Shown here in pieces: positions 49,449-57,036 of a stretch of DNA of 64,000 nucleotides. Origin of the DNA: Fibrobacter succinogenes (GTDB lineage Bacteria; Fibrobacterota; Fibrobacteria; Fibrobacterales; Fibrobacteraceae); the NCBI GenBank assembly GCA_902776765.1, contig CACYRP010000005.1, positions 1 through 64,000 on the forward strand, in the 5' to 3' direction. Numbering within the stretch: position 1 is the stretch's first letter; every line of letters begins with the position of its first letter. The notes beneath the pieces were generated by a model. That model was not told the origin of the DNA, ran no database searches, and saw only the letters and a list, made by a program, of their open reading frames with translations. The position numbers and the translations under genes are program-made.

Positions 49449-50306
49449 ATGGAACGGAATAATTACAAGATTGCGATTTTGCTTGCTACGTACAATGGCG
49501 GCAAATACATTTGGGAACAGCTTGAATCGCTGTTCCAGCAATCTTGCGGTGATTTCCATTTATACATCCGCGACGACGGATCCAAAGACGACACGCTAAA
49601 AATCGTCGAGGAATATCGTCAAAAGTTTTCGGACCGCATCACGGTCCTTGAAGATTCGCAAAAGCATAAGGGAGCAGCAAAGTCCTTTATGACTTTATTG
49701 CAAGAAGTCGATTCCGATTACTACATGTTCTGCGACCAAGACGATATTTGGTTGCCGAATAAAGTGGAATTGACTTTTGCGAGAATGAAAGAAATTGAGG
49801 GAACCGCGGAAAATTCAGCCGGGACTGCAAACGCAGTTGGAAACGCGCCGGTTCTCGTTGCGACGGACTTGAAAGTTGTCGACGAGCAACTCTCCCCCAT
49901 CAAAAATTCTTTCAACGCTGACTTGAAAATTGATGTTTTCCGCAAGCACCCGGAATTAATCTGCGTGCGCCATGTGGTTACCGGTTGCACGATGATGTTC
50001 AACCGCGCCGCCAAAGAAGCCTCGCTCCCGATGTCGCCCCGTGCGACCATGCACGACGAATGGGTTGCTCTCAGCGTCCATTTCAAAGGCGGCATCATCT
50101 CAATTCTCGACGACGCGACGATTCTTTACCGCCAGCATACCAGCAACACTCTGGGCGCAGAACAGGCCTCCAAGGGATTTTTCGCACGCGCTTTAGCCCG
50201 CGCAGGCCAAAAGCAGTTCTTCCAAGTCGCAAAATTGCTCCACAAAGATTTCGGTTTACCGTATTTAAAGTTTTTGATGTACAAAATTTTGTATAGTTGG
50301 TTCTAG
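49449..50306 (+). CDS. Family 2 glycosyltransferase (rhamnosyltransferase-like), 1
   Basis: Probable GT-A fold glycosyltransferase for cell-surface polysaccharide. The nucleotide-sugar domain reads KIAILLATYNGGKYIWEQLESLFQQS, LYIRDDGSKDDTLKIVEEY, then the DxD-type box YYMFCDQDDIWLPNKVEL. Acceptor-side residues are VTGCTMMFNRAAKEA and MHDEWVALSVHFKGG, with RQHTSNTLG near the end. At 285 residues it is typical. First of three consecutive relatives; the next start is 5 bp after its stop. Confidence 0.93.
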   Translation: MERNNYKIAILLATYNGGKYIWEQLESLFQQSCGDFHLYIRDDGSKDDTLKIVEEYRQKFSDRITVLEDSQKHKGAAKSFMTLLQEVDSDYYMFCDQDDIWLPNKVELTFARMKEIEGTAENSAGTANAVGNAPVLVATDLKVVDEQLSPIKNSFNADLKIDVFRKHPELICVRHVVTGCTMMFNRAAKEASLPMSPRATMHDEWVALSVHFKGGIISILDDATILYRQHTSNTLGAEQASKGFFARALARAGQKQFFQVAKLLHKDFGLPYLKFLMYKILYSWF

Positions 50307-50311
50307 GTAGT

Positions 50312-51010
50312 ATGAGAAGCATTTGCATGGCGACCTACAATGGAGCCAAATACATCAAGGAACAATTAGACAGCATCATCCCGCAGCTTCGCGACGATGA
50401 CGAATTGATTGTATCCGACGACGCCTCGAAAGACGATACGTTGAAAATCGTCGAGAGCTACAACGACCCGCGCATCAAGATTTTCCACAACGAAAACCAC
50501 GGCGTGGCGCACAATTTTGAAAACGCCATGCGTCAAGCCTCCGGCGATATCATCTACTTCGCAGACCAAGATGACGTGTGGTTGCCGGGCAAGCTCGACA
50601 AGATGGAAAAATTCCTCAAAGACGGCGGCTACGACACCATACTTTGCAACTGTTCGCTCGTCGATGCCAACTTGAATGTGATCAAGGAACGCCATTACGA
50701 CGAAAAATGGCCGATGAAAAAATCGCTTTTGCGAAATATCATCAACAATTGCTGGCTCGGCGCTTGCATGTGCTTTACCAAGCAGGTGAAGGACGCCTGC
50801 ATGCCGTTCCCGCCGAAAGTCGTCGCGCACGATTTGTGGGTCTCGTATTACGCACAAAAGCATTTTAAGTGCGGCTACCAGGATGAAGTTTTGCAACTCT
50901 ACCGCCGTCACGAAAATACCGTCTCGTTCACAGGCGGCAAGAGCACGAACAGTCTCTATTTTAGAATCGCATACCGCGCCTACCTCGCGTGGCACATTCT
51001 CTGGCGTTAG
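50312..51010 (+). CDS. Family 2 glycosyltransferase, 2
   Basis: Same family as its neighbours: ICMATYNGAKYIKEQLDSII, LIVSDDASKDDTLKIVESY, IIYFADQDDVWLPGKLDKM, NCWLGACMCFTKQVKDAC, VAHDLWVSYYA, YRRHENTVSF. The start is ATG 50312; a TTG 15 bp upstream would overlap gene 1. At 232 residues it is shorter than the other two because the C-terminal helices are missing, though the catalytic core is complete. Confidence 0.93.
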   Translation: MRSICMATYNGAKYIKEQLDSIIPQLRDDDELIVSDDASKDDTLKIVESYNDPRIKIFHNENHGVAHNFENAMRQASGDIIYFADQDDVWLPGKLDKMEKFLKDGGYDTILCNCSLVDANLNVIKERHYDEKWPMKKSLLRNIINNCWLGACMCFTKQVKDACMPFPPKVVAHDLWVSYYAQKHFKCGYQDEVLQLYRRHENTVSFTGGKSTNSLYFRIAYRAYLAWHILWR

Positions 51011-51019
51011 GCGTTGAGC

Positions 51020-51961
51020 ATGAAAATTTGCATTACACTCGCAACTTATAACGGTGAAAAGTATCTTGGCGAAATGCTCGAGTCGCTCGTTCAGCAGACG
51101 AGGCCTGCCGACGTTATTATCGCAGTCGATGACGGCTCCATGGACAGCACTTGCGAGATTCTGGAAAGCTACAAAGGCAAGCTCCCGCTTGAGATTACGC
51201 GATTCGAGAAGAACAGAGGGCACCGTGCCGCATTTTCGACCGCATTGGAAAAGGCTCGCGAATTACTCGCAGACGACGATTTGATTTTCCTTGCCGACCA
51301 AGACGATATTTGGCTTCCGAATAAATTAGAAGTGATGAGTCAGAAGATTGGCGATAATTCTATGATTTTTGGCGATGCAGAAATTATCGATGGAGAAGGC
51401 AAAGTCACGGATTCATCCTGGCGCAAAAAGGCAAGCATTGTAGAACGCTTGGAACAGCAGGCGCTCCTCACTGGATACACAAACGTAACCGGTTGCATGG
51501 TTGCCTTCAAGGCAGGGCTACTCCGCTTGGCGCTCCCAATTCCGCAAAGCGTGCCCGTACATGACCAATGGATTACGCTTTGCGCCACTGCAGAAAACGG
51601 CTATCGCGCTATCGCAGATAAAGTTATTCAATACCGCATTCACGAGAGCAACGCCATCGGCGAAGGCAACAAGACATGGAGCGAAAAACTCCAGACGAAT
51701 TTGCAATGGGCCAAGGCGGTAAGAGGCTCGGAAATTTTCGAGAAACTGCCAGACGAGAGTCGTCAATTCTTGAACAAGTTCATTCAGTTCTTGGAATTGC
51801 GCTTTAACCATGCGTTTTTATCGCCTCTATGGTTCCCGTGGATTGTCAAAAACGCACGCCACATCTACCCGCAAGTTACAAGCGCAACACAAATGATAGC
51901 ACGAATTCTATTTTCATTCGTGGGCGTTTCGATCGCCAAAAAGTTTTTTCATAAGAAATAG
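51020..51961 (+). CDS. Family 2 glycosyltransferase, 3
   Basis: Third member of the cluster: ICITLATYNGEKYLGEMLESLVQQT, IIAVDDGSMDSTCEILESY, LIFLADQDDIWLPNKLEVM, NVTGCMVAFKAGLLRL, VHDQWITLCATAENG, YRIHESNAIG. The start is ATG 51020, nine bases after the previous stop; a TTG 6 bp earlier is less likely. A C-terminal hydrophobic helix (MIARILFSFVGVSIAKKFF) may tether it to the membrane. Acceptor specificity cannot be told. Confidence 0.93.
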   Translation: MKICITLATYNGEKYLGEMLESLVQQTRPADVIIAVDDGSMDSTCEILESYKGKLPLEITRFEKNRGHRAAFSTALEKARELLADDDLIFLADQDDIWLPNKLEVMSQKIGDNSMIFGDAEIIDGEGKVTDSSWRKKASIVERLEQQALLTGYTNVTGCMVAFKAGLLRLALPIPQSVPVHDQWITLCATAENGYRAIADKVIQYRIHESNAIGEGNKTWSEKLQTNLQWAKAVRGSEIFEKLPDESRQFLNKFIQFLELRFNHAFLSPLWFPWIVKNARHIYPQVTSATQMIARILFSFVGVSIAKKFFHKK

Positions 51962-52019
51962 ATGGCGGATCAAGTCCGCCATGACGAACCTCTAACGAGA
52001 AACAACAAATTACCTCCCT

Positions 52020-52856
52020 ATGATTCACGAAATTACACCGCACAAGTTGAACAACGAATTTAAGACCATTGAGCCCAAGCCCACAGATTACTTGATTATT
52101 TTCAATGGCGAACAAACGCTTTTCAAGAAAGCGGATGAAGGTGTTTACGAAATACCACGAGTGCGCGACTTCCCTAAATGTGAATGCCATTACTTGATTA
52201 GCATTGACGGTGACGCTTATTTTTTGTGCAATTCGAACTTGCCTGAAATTCCGGAAGGTTACGAGTTTCGTGGCAACCGCACATTCCGAACGCTCGAAAA
52301 TCATTTGGAACGTCTCGGCGGTGCAACTTCCGCACACATTGCCAAGTGGGAAAGTTTGAACAAATTCTGCGGCAAGTGTGGTCACCTCATGACGCGCGGC
52401 ATTAAAGAACGTTCCATGATTTGCCCAAGCTGCAAGAACACCGTTTACCCCAAGATTTCACCGGTCGTGATTGTCGCCGTGCATAACGGCAACGAACTTT
52501 TGATGGCCCGCAATTTGGACAATCCCGACAAAACGCGCATGTTCCTGATTTCTGGATTCGTGGAAATCGGTGAATCGCTGGAACAGGCGGTCAAGCGCGA
52601 AGTCCTGGAAGAAGCGGGCGTCCGCGTGAAGAACATCAAGTACTTTGGCAGCCAGCCGTGGCCGTTCTCGGAATCGCTCATTTCGGGCTACACTGCAGAA
52701 CTCGACGGTGATCCGACCATTCACATGCAAGAGGCTGAACTCGCCTGCGCCACTTGGGTCAAGCGCGAAGACATTCCCGAATACGATACGAGCGTGAGCA
52801 TCAGCAGTTGCCTCATCGAGAATTTCCGTTCGGGATATACGATTAAGGAAGAATAA
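52020..52856 (+). CDS. nudC: NADH pyrophosphatase / NAD-capped RNA hydrolase NudC
   Basis: Nudix hydrolase acting on NAD(H) and NAD-capped RNA. The zinc ribbon is FCGKCGHLMTRG and MICPSCKNTVYPKISPVVIV. The Nudix box is complete: GFVEIGESLEQAVKREVLEE followed by AGV. SQPWPFSESLISGY is the NudC-specific motif. At 278 residues it matches the family. It stands alone, with a terminator downstream at 52868-52892. Confidence 0.95.
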   Translation: MIHEITPHKLNNEFKTIEPKPTDYLIIFNGEQTLFKKADEGVYEIPRVRDFPKCECHYLISIDGDAYFLCNSNLPEIPEGYEFRGNRTFRTLENHLERLGGATSAHIAKWESLNKFCGKCGHLMTRGIKERSMICPSCKNTVYPKISPVVIVAVHNGNELLMARNLDNPDKTRMFLISGFVEIGESLEQAVKREVLEEAGVRVKNIKYFGSQPWPFSESLISGYTAELDGDPTIHMQEAELACATWVKREDIPEYDTSVSISSCLIENFRSGYTIKEE

Positions 52857-52867
52857 TTGACGAGAAC

Positions 52868-52892
52868 GCGCGGCCGAATAGCCGCGCTTTTT
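52868..52892 (+). terminator. Terminator of nudC
   Basis: Stem GCGCGGC / GCCGCGC, 6-nt loop, then TTTTT, 12 bp after the stop codon. A dispersed repeat (GTCATTCTGAGTCTCGGACG, about 52929-52948) follows before the next gene. Confidence 0.85.
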
Positions 52893-52965
52893 CATTTTTA
52901 CAAAGGAGTTCGTGCTGTCTAACCTTGCACGTCATTCTGAGTCTCGGACGAGGCGAAAAATCCAG

Positions 52966-53604
52966 TTACTTTTCCGAGGCTTTATCCGCTTTTTTCTTGG
53001 GCTTGCTCGAATTCGTTTTTGGCGTTGCATCGGGCTTGTTGGCGAGCACAACGTATAACGTATCGTGAATCACCACAGTATCGCGCACGACAAGCGTGTC
53101 GTGAACAAAAATGGTATCGTGAATACAAGCGGCATTGGCAGAACTGCTAGCAGGCACCGCAGTCATTGCTATCGTCGCAGGAACCGCCGCAGAGCTCGAC
53201 TGCGCTGCACTTGATACTGCACTCGGTAACGCGCCAGAACTAGACTGTGCGACATTCGCACTCGATGAAATCGCAACCGCAGTCGATGTCGGCATTTTTT
53301 CAATAACCGTTATCAAGGAATCGCGAACATTGCGCAAGCTATCTAACTGTTTGCGGTAACGCGTCTTGTTGCCCGGACGACGTTCTCTAGAATACTGGAC
53401 TTCTACCTTATCAATTTGCGATTCAACGCCCCTGAGCTCATCGAAAACAGGCCCTTCGCCTTTAACAGAACCTGTCGGTGTAAAGAAATTAGCAAAACTA
53501 TCAAAAAAGCCACGCTTTTCACCTTCACCCCAAACAAGATTCGTCGCAGCAAGACAAACGAGCGCAACTGCGCCACAAACCGATTTAAACTTGAAATTTT
53601 GCAT
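52966..53604 (-). CDS. Exported hypothetical protein with coiled segment, Ser/Ala linker and HDTL repeats
   Basis: Not recognised. Signal peptide MQNFKFKSVCGAVALVCLAATNLVWG. Residues 55-100 are charged and helical (VESQIDKVEVQYSRERRPGN, YRKQLDSLRNVRDSLITVIE), a possible coiled coil. Residues 105-160 are Ser/Ala/Val linker. Residues 160-190 contain HDTIFVHDTLVVRDTVVIHD, a four-fold short strand repeat also hinted at in the 10561 gene. A Lys-rich tail (KPKKKADKASEK) ends it. Likely periplasmic or envelope protein. Confidence 0.7.
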   Translation of the reverse strand: MQNFKFKSVCGAVALVCLAATNLVWGEGEKRGFFDSFANFFTPTGSVKGEGPVFDELRGVESQIDKVEVQYSRERRPGNKTRYRKQLDSLRNVRDSLITVIEKMPTSTAVAISSSANVAQSSSGALPSAVSSAAQSSSAAVPATIAMTAVPASSSANAACIHDTIFVHDTLVVRDTVVIHDTLYVVLANKPDATPKTNSSKPKKKADKASEK

Positions 53605-53635
53605 GTTTCAATAATAGAAAAAAAGAGGCCATCCC

Positions 53636-53663
53636 TTTACAAGCCCCCTAATTTTACTAAATT
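53636..53663 (+). promoter_or_regulatory. Candidate promoter of tRNA-Gly
   Basis: TTTACA (53636-53641), 16-bp spacer, TAAATT (53658-53663), 12 bp before the mature 5' end of the tRNA. Confidence 0.5.
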
Positions 53664-53675
53664 AACACTACCCAT

Positions 53676-53748
53676 GCGGGAGTAGCTCAGTTGGTAGAGC
53701 GCGACCTTCCCAAGGTCGATGTCGAGGGTTCGAGACCCTTTTCCCGCT
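53676..53748 (+). tRNA. tRNA-Gly (anticodon CCC)
   Basis: A full cloverleaf can be drawn. The acceptor stem is GCGGGAG / TTCCCGC (one G-T pair). The D arm is GCTC...GAGC with TTGGTA in the loop. The anticodon stem CGACC / GGTCG encloses TTCCCAA with anticodon CCC. The T arm is GAGGG TTCGAGA CCCTT. The discriminator base is T and CCA is not encoded. It reads glycine codon GGG. Confidence 0.95.
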
Positions 53749-53750
53749 CG

Positions 53751-53793
53751 AAAGCAAAAAACGACACCATAGAGGTGTCGTTTTTTGCTTTTA
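53751..53793 (+). terminator. Terminator of tRNA-Gly
   Basis: Long perfect inverted repeat (AAAGCAAAAAACGACACC and its complement, 18 bp) with a 5-nt loop and T-rich end, directly after the tRNA. Confidence 0.9.
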
Positions 53794-53847
53794 TTCGTAA
53801 ACAGGTCGAGAACCCGAGAAGAGGGTTCGAGACGCCCAAGCCCAACT

Positions 53848-54945
53848 TTACACTAAATACCAATCCGGCCTGATACCAAGCACAGTTTCGTCGGCGTCGA
53901 GCTCGTCCGCAGGCACATTTCGACCGACAACAAGCGCACTATCAAAGCCCGCAATTTTTGCGCCATACACATCTGTTCCGAGCGTATCGCCAATCATCAG
54001 CACACGAGAGCCCGCCGGAAGCGACCGTTTTACCTTATCCCAAATTTGGGGGAAGGGTTTGCCCAAATAAAAGGTTTCGCAGCCTTCTCCCCCATTCGCG
54101 TCGCACATGGAATCACGACGCAAGCGTTCCGAAAGCGCTCCCGAAACAGGTTCGCGAATAGTCACGCCATTTTCATCGGGGATTTTCGGCGCCCACGCAT
54201 CTGAATTGAGCACAAGAAGTATCGCACCTGGATTTCGCAAAATCTTGACTGCTTGCGCATACGTTTCGGGCGTATCCTTTGCAGACGAAATAGCTACAAT
54301 CGGCTCAGCGGGTTCAGCATCCATCGCGACAGCAGTGATTCCGCATTTTGCAAGAACATTCTTGCCCGTTTCGCGACCAATGTAATAGACTTCGTTCACT
54401 TTACGCGGAGATAAATGCGCGGCAGTTCCTGAAAATGACGCAGTTCCATTTGCAATTCTAGAAAGCGCGGCGGTTCCCAAACGCAATTGTTCTACAAGAT
54501 CCCGCAACAAGCTTCCCGACGAAATCGTTTCTTCGGTCGAAAAATCGAAACCGCGCTTGTCCGCATCTCGTGCCAAGACCTCATCGACATCGGAGGCGGC
54601 ATTGGTCACAAGGCGCAAATGCTTACCTGCACGGCGAAGCATTTTGAACCATTCCATGGCGCCAGGGTAAACAAAACTACCGCGGTTGTAAAGCGTACCG
54701 TAGCCGTCAAAGCAAAACGCATCGTAACTGTCGATGATTTCTGGCAAAGTTACGGAACGGGGCGAAACAGATTCTTTAGGAGATTCCCGGTCGGAGCCGG
54801 GAATGACGCAGGAGCCGAGAGATGCAGAAACATGCTTGCATGTTTCTATATCCGAGGCGAACAAGTCATGCCTCGAAGAGGAATGACAATCACGCTCAAT
54901 TATCTGCTTGTAACGTAGATAGATTTCTGTTTCGAATTGTTGCAT
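53848..54945 (-). CDS. HAD-IIA family hydrolase (NagD-like) with repeat-derived N-terminus
   Basis: Probable sugar-phosphate or nucleotide phosphatase. The HAD core starts near residue 70. Motif I is DAFCFDGYGTLYNRG, where the second Asp of DxD is Gly-Tyr-shifted, so activity should be checked. LRLVTNAASDVDEVL is motif II, the HAD-IIA cap follows, and YLGKPFPQIWDKVK (Lys) with RVLMIGDTLGTDVYGAKIAGFDSALV give motifs III and IV. Residues 26-63 are encoded by two dispersed repeats (54781-54866), giving ETCKHVSASLGSCVIPGSDR. Either the gene starts at the in-frame TTG 54747 or a repeat has entered the coding frame. Confidence 0.85.
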   Translation of the reverse strand: MQQFETEIYLRYKQIIERDCHSSSRHDLFASDIETCKHVSASLGSCVIPGSDRESPKESVSPRSVTLPEIIDSYDAFCFDGYGTLYNRGSFVYPGAMEWFKMLRRAGKHLRLVTNAASDVDEVLARDADKRGFDFSTEETISSGSLLRDLVEQLRLGTAALSRIANGTASFSGTAAHLSPRKVNEVYYIGRETGKNVLAKCGITAVAMDAEPAEPIVAISSAKDTPETYAQAVKILRNPGAILLVLNSDAWAPKIPDENGVTIREPVSGALSERLRRDSMCDANGGEGCETFYLGKPFPQIWDKVKRSLPAGSRVLMIGDTLGTDVYGAKIAGFDSALVVGRNVPADELDADETVLGIRPDWYLV

Positions 54946-55123
54946 TATAAATTGTTGTAGACTTTACTGGATCCTTTGCTTCGGCAGGCTCAGCACAGGC
55001 TTACTACGTTCCTCAGGATGACGTGAAAGCGGTGGATCCTATCGGTCGCGAATTCCCTACAGGATGACACGTTTGCTCATACCTCAAAGCGACGAAGTCG
55101 CTAGCTCACGCCTCATACCTAAA

Positions 55124-55786
55124 TTACGCATCACTGCGGAGGATGCCGTAGTCGCGGCCTTCTACGGGAATCACCAGTTGCAACTTCGAAAGCGTCTTGA
55201 TGTGCTTTTCAAAAACGACCTTGAAATCTTCACCGAGTTCTTCATCGTCATCGTGATCGAGATTGTAGGCAACATAGCTACCGTCAGCAAAAATCGAGAT
55301 GCAGCAATCCCAAGTGATATCGCCTTCCTGCGGCTCTTCGTCATCTTCGCGGTCCTTGCTTTCGAGCATCAGAATCGGGCGCGGAGCAGGAATCGGTTCG
55401 GCATGACCGTTTTCGAAAATAAAGTAATTGCGGCTGATGAGTTCGTGTTCCAAAGCCATTGTGCTCGACACGCGCGCAAATTCGCCACGCAAGCGATTGA
55501 TGTTTCCGAGGTCGTCTTCGTAGGGGTCCTGGAAATCTTCTGGCAGCACAATCTGGTAATAATCAAATTGCTTACCGCTAGCAGCATAGTTGTCTTGCCA
55601 GGACTGAGGCGGTTCCGGACGAATCGTCAAAAAATCTTCGAACGCATCCAGGATGTCGTTCAAGCGAGAATCCCAAGGTTTTTCCTTGAGTTCCTGAACA
55701 ATGTCCATAAAATTCTTGAGGCTTTCTTCGCCCGTCACTTGTGTTAAATCGGCACTCGGCACGCTAGATTCATCAAAGTCTGTCAT
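55124..55786 (-). CDS. Acidic cytoplasmic hypothetical protein
   Basis: Not recognised. It has 220 residues, very rich in Asp and Glu (KDREDDEEPQEGDITWD; LDHDDDEELGEDFK), and no signal peptide or membrane segment. The N-terminal half is helical (ESLKNFMDIVQELKEKPWDSRLNDILDAFEDFLTI); the C-terminal half has strands (CCISIFADGSYVAYNLDHD, LQLVIPVEGRDYGIL). Single gene between repeat-rich spacers. Confidence 0.65.
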   Translation of the reverse strand: MTDFDESSVPSADLTQVTGEESLKNFMDIVQELKEKPWDSRLNDILDAFEDFLTIRPEPPQSWQDNYAASGKQFDYYQIVLPEDFQDPYEDDLGNINRLRGEFARVSSTMALEHELISRNYFIFENGHAEPIPAPRPILMLESKDREDDEEPQEGDITWDCCISIFADGSYVAYNLDHDDDEELGEDFKVVFEKHIKTLSKLQLVIPVEGRDYGILRSDA

Positions 55787-56118
55787 AAATTATTCCTTTT
55801 ACACCACAATAATAACTTTTTAAAGGAGATTCCCGCCTACGCGGGAATGGCAATGTAATCGATTCTGCACTGGATCCTTCCCCTATCGCAGCGCTCCAGG
55901 GTCAGGATGACGTAGTCCTACATCAAGAGTGCACTAGTTCCTTCATTTCGCTACGCTCCATTCAGGATGACGTTTTCCCTGTCAACTTCCTACGAACCTC
56001 TTTCGTCTTTGGACAAGTCCCAAATGCTAGGCTCAATCATGCCCAAGCAAGCTTGGTCGCGATATTCGCCGGACGCATTTGTCGTCTATAGCCACGAAGT
56101 GGCGTTCTTTCGTCTAAC
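55787..56118. repeat. Gene-free spacer packed with dispersed repeats
   Basis: In order it holds GATTCCCGC / GCGGGAAT hairpin (55829-55852), ACTGGATCCTTCC...GTCAGGATGACG (55870-55912), TTCCTTCATTTCG...TTCAGGATGACG (55939-55974) and a GGCTCAA...CAAGCAAGCTTGG hairpin copy (56027-56070). The preceding spacer 54946-55123 has similar content. No gene is seen. Confidence 0.65.
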
Positions 56119-57033
56119 TCACCACTTCTCAATCGTTTTCACGGTGAGGCTCATGGCGATGTCTTTTTCGTAGTATGCGGGTTCGTTGATGAAAATCGGA
56201 TAGACGCTACGGCCGTCCGGTTCGCCCTCAAACAAGATGTCCTTGCCATCGAACGTGCGGAAAAGTTTGTCGCCCTTCTTGAGTTCGCGATAATCGTGAC
56301 CGTCCAATTCCGGGTGGATCATTGCTTGGATTGCGCCACCGCCTTGCGGCTTCGGATAACCCAAATCGCGTAACTGCGTATAAACTTCGACCTCAATCGG
56401 TTCGCGCTTTTGCAATTCACCGCGATTCCATTCTTCGGCAAGTTCCAGATAACGTTTCACCAATTTTTCGGAACGTTCGAAAATTTCGGCATTCAGCGTT
56501 CCGTGCTGCTGCGGCCCAATTTCAATACAAACGTCAGCCTTCGCGACCGTTCCAAAATACGGCGAAGCACGGCGTTCTTCGGGCTGGTAATAAATCCAAG
56601 CGTCTTCGAATTCTTGTGTGAGCACTGCAGAAGCCTTCATCGTGAACGGGTCACGCGTCGAAAGGATCAAGCAATAGCCCATGTTCGAACCAGTGTTGTG
56701 CACGTCCAGAATCAAGTCCGTGCGCGTGTCAGCACCCTTTGGGCCATAAAGTCGATTGAGTTCACGAGCCCTGCTAAATTCATATTGCAAAGGTTCCGCC
56801 GTCACATCCAAACAAGTCTGCGAAAACGAGCGGTTCAAATCATGGTCACGATAACGGCGATTGAGGCGCACCGCTTCCGGGTTTGCAAGCACAACATCAA
56901 CTTTCGACGATTTACAAATCGTATTGTAACATTCAGGGTGAGCCAGCCACTTTTCGACCAAACTCACGCCTGTACGTTCATTGCCATGCGTTCCGCCAGC
57001 AACGACAATCGTATTAATCTTACTCATAACCAT
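56119..57033 (-). CDS. Aspartoacylase-family zinc hydrolase
   Basis: M14-like zinc deacylase of the succinylglutamate desuccinylase/aspartoacylase group. Zinc ligands are in AGGTHGNERTG (His and Glu) and LILDVHNTGSNMGY (His). The catalytic Glu is in VCIEIGPQQHGTLNAE. RLNRRYRDHDLNRSF carries the Arg residues that bind the substrate carboxylate. Length of 304 fits aspartoacylase. The gene lies 3 bp after the MMPL exporter gene; ATG 57033 and ATG 57027 are both possible starts. The physiological substrate is unknown. Confidence 0.9.
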   Translation of the reverse strand: MVMSKINTIVVAGGTHGNERTGVSLVEKWLAHPECYNTICKSSKVDVVLANPEAVRLNRRYRDHDLNRSFSQTCLDVTAEPLQYEFSRARELNRLYGPKGADTRTDLILDVHNTGSNMGYCLILSTRDPFTMKASAVLTQEFEDAWIYYQPEERRASPYFGTVAKADVCIEIGPQQHGTLNAEIFERSEKLVKRYLELAEEWNRGELQKREPIEVEVYTQLRDLGYPKPQGGGAIQAMIHPELDGHDYRELKKGDKLFRTFDGKDILFEGEPDGRSVYPIFINEPAYYEKDIAMSLTVKTIEKW

Positions 57034-57036
57034 CCA

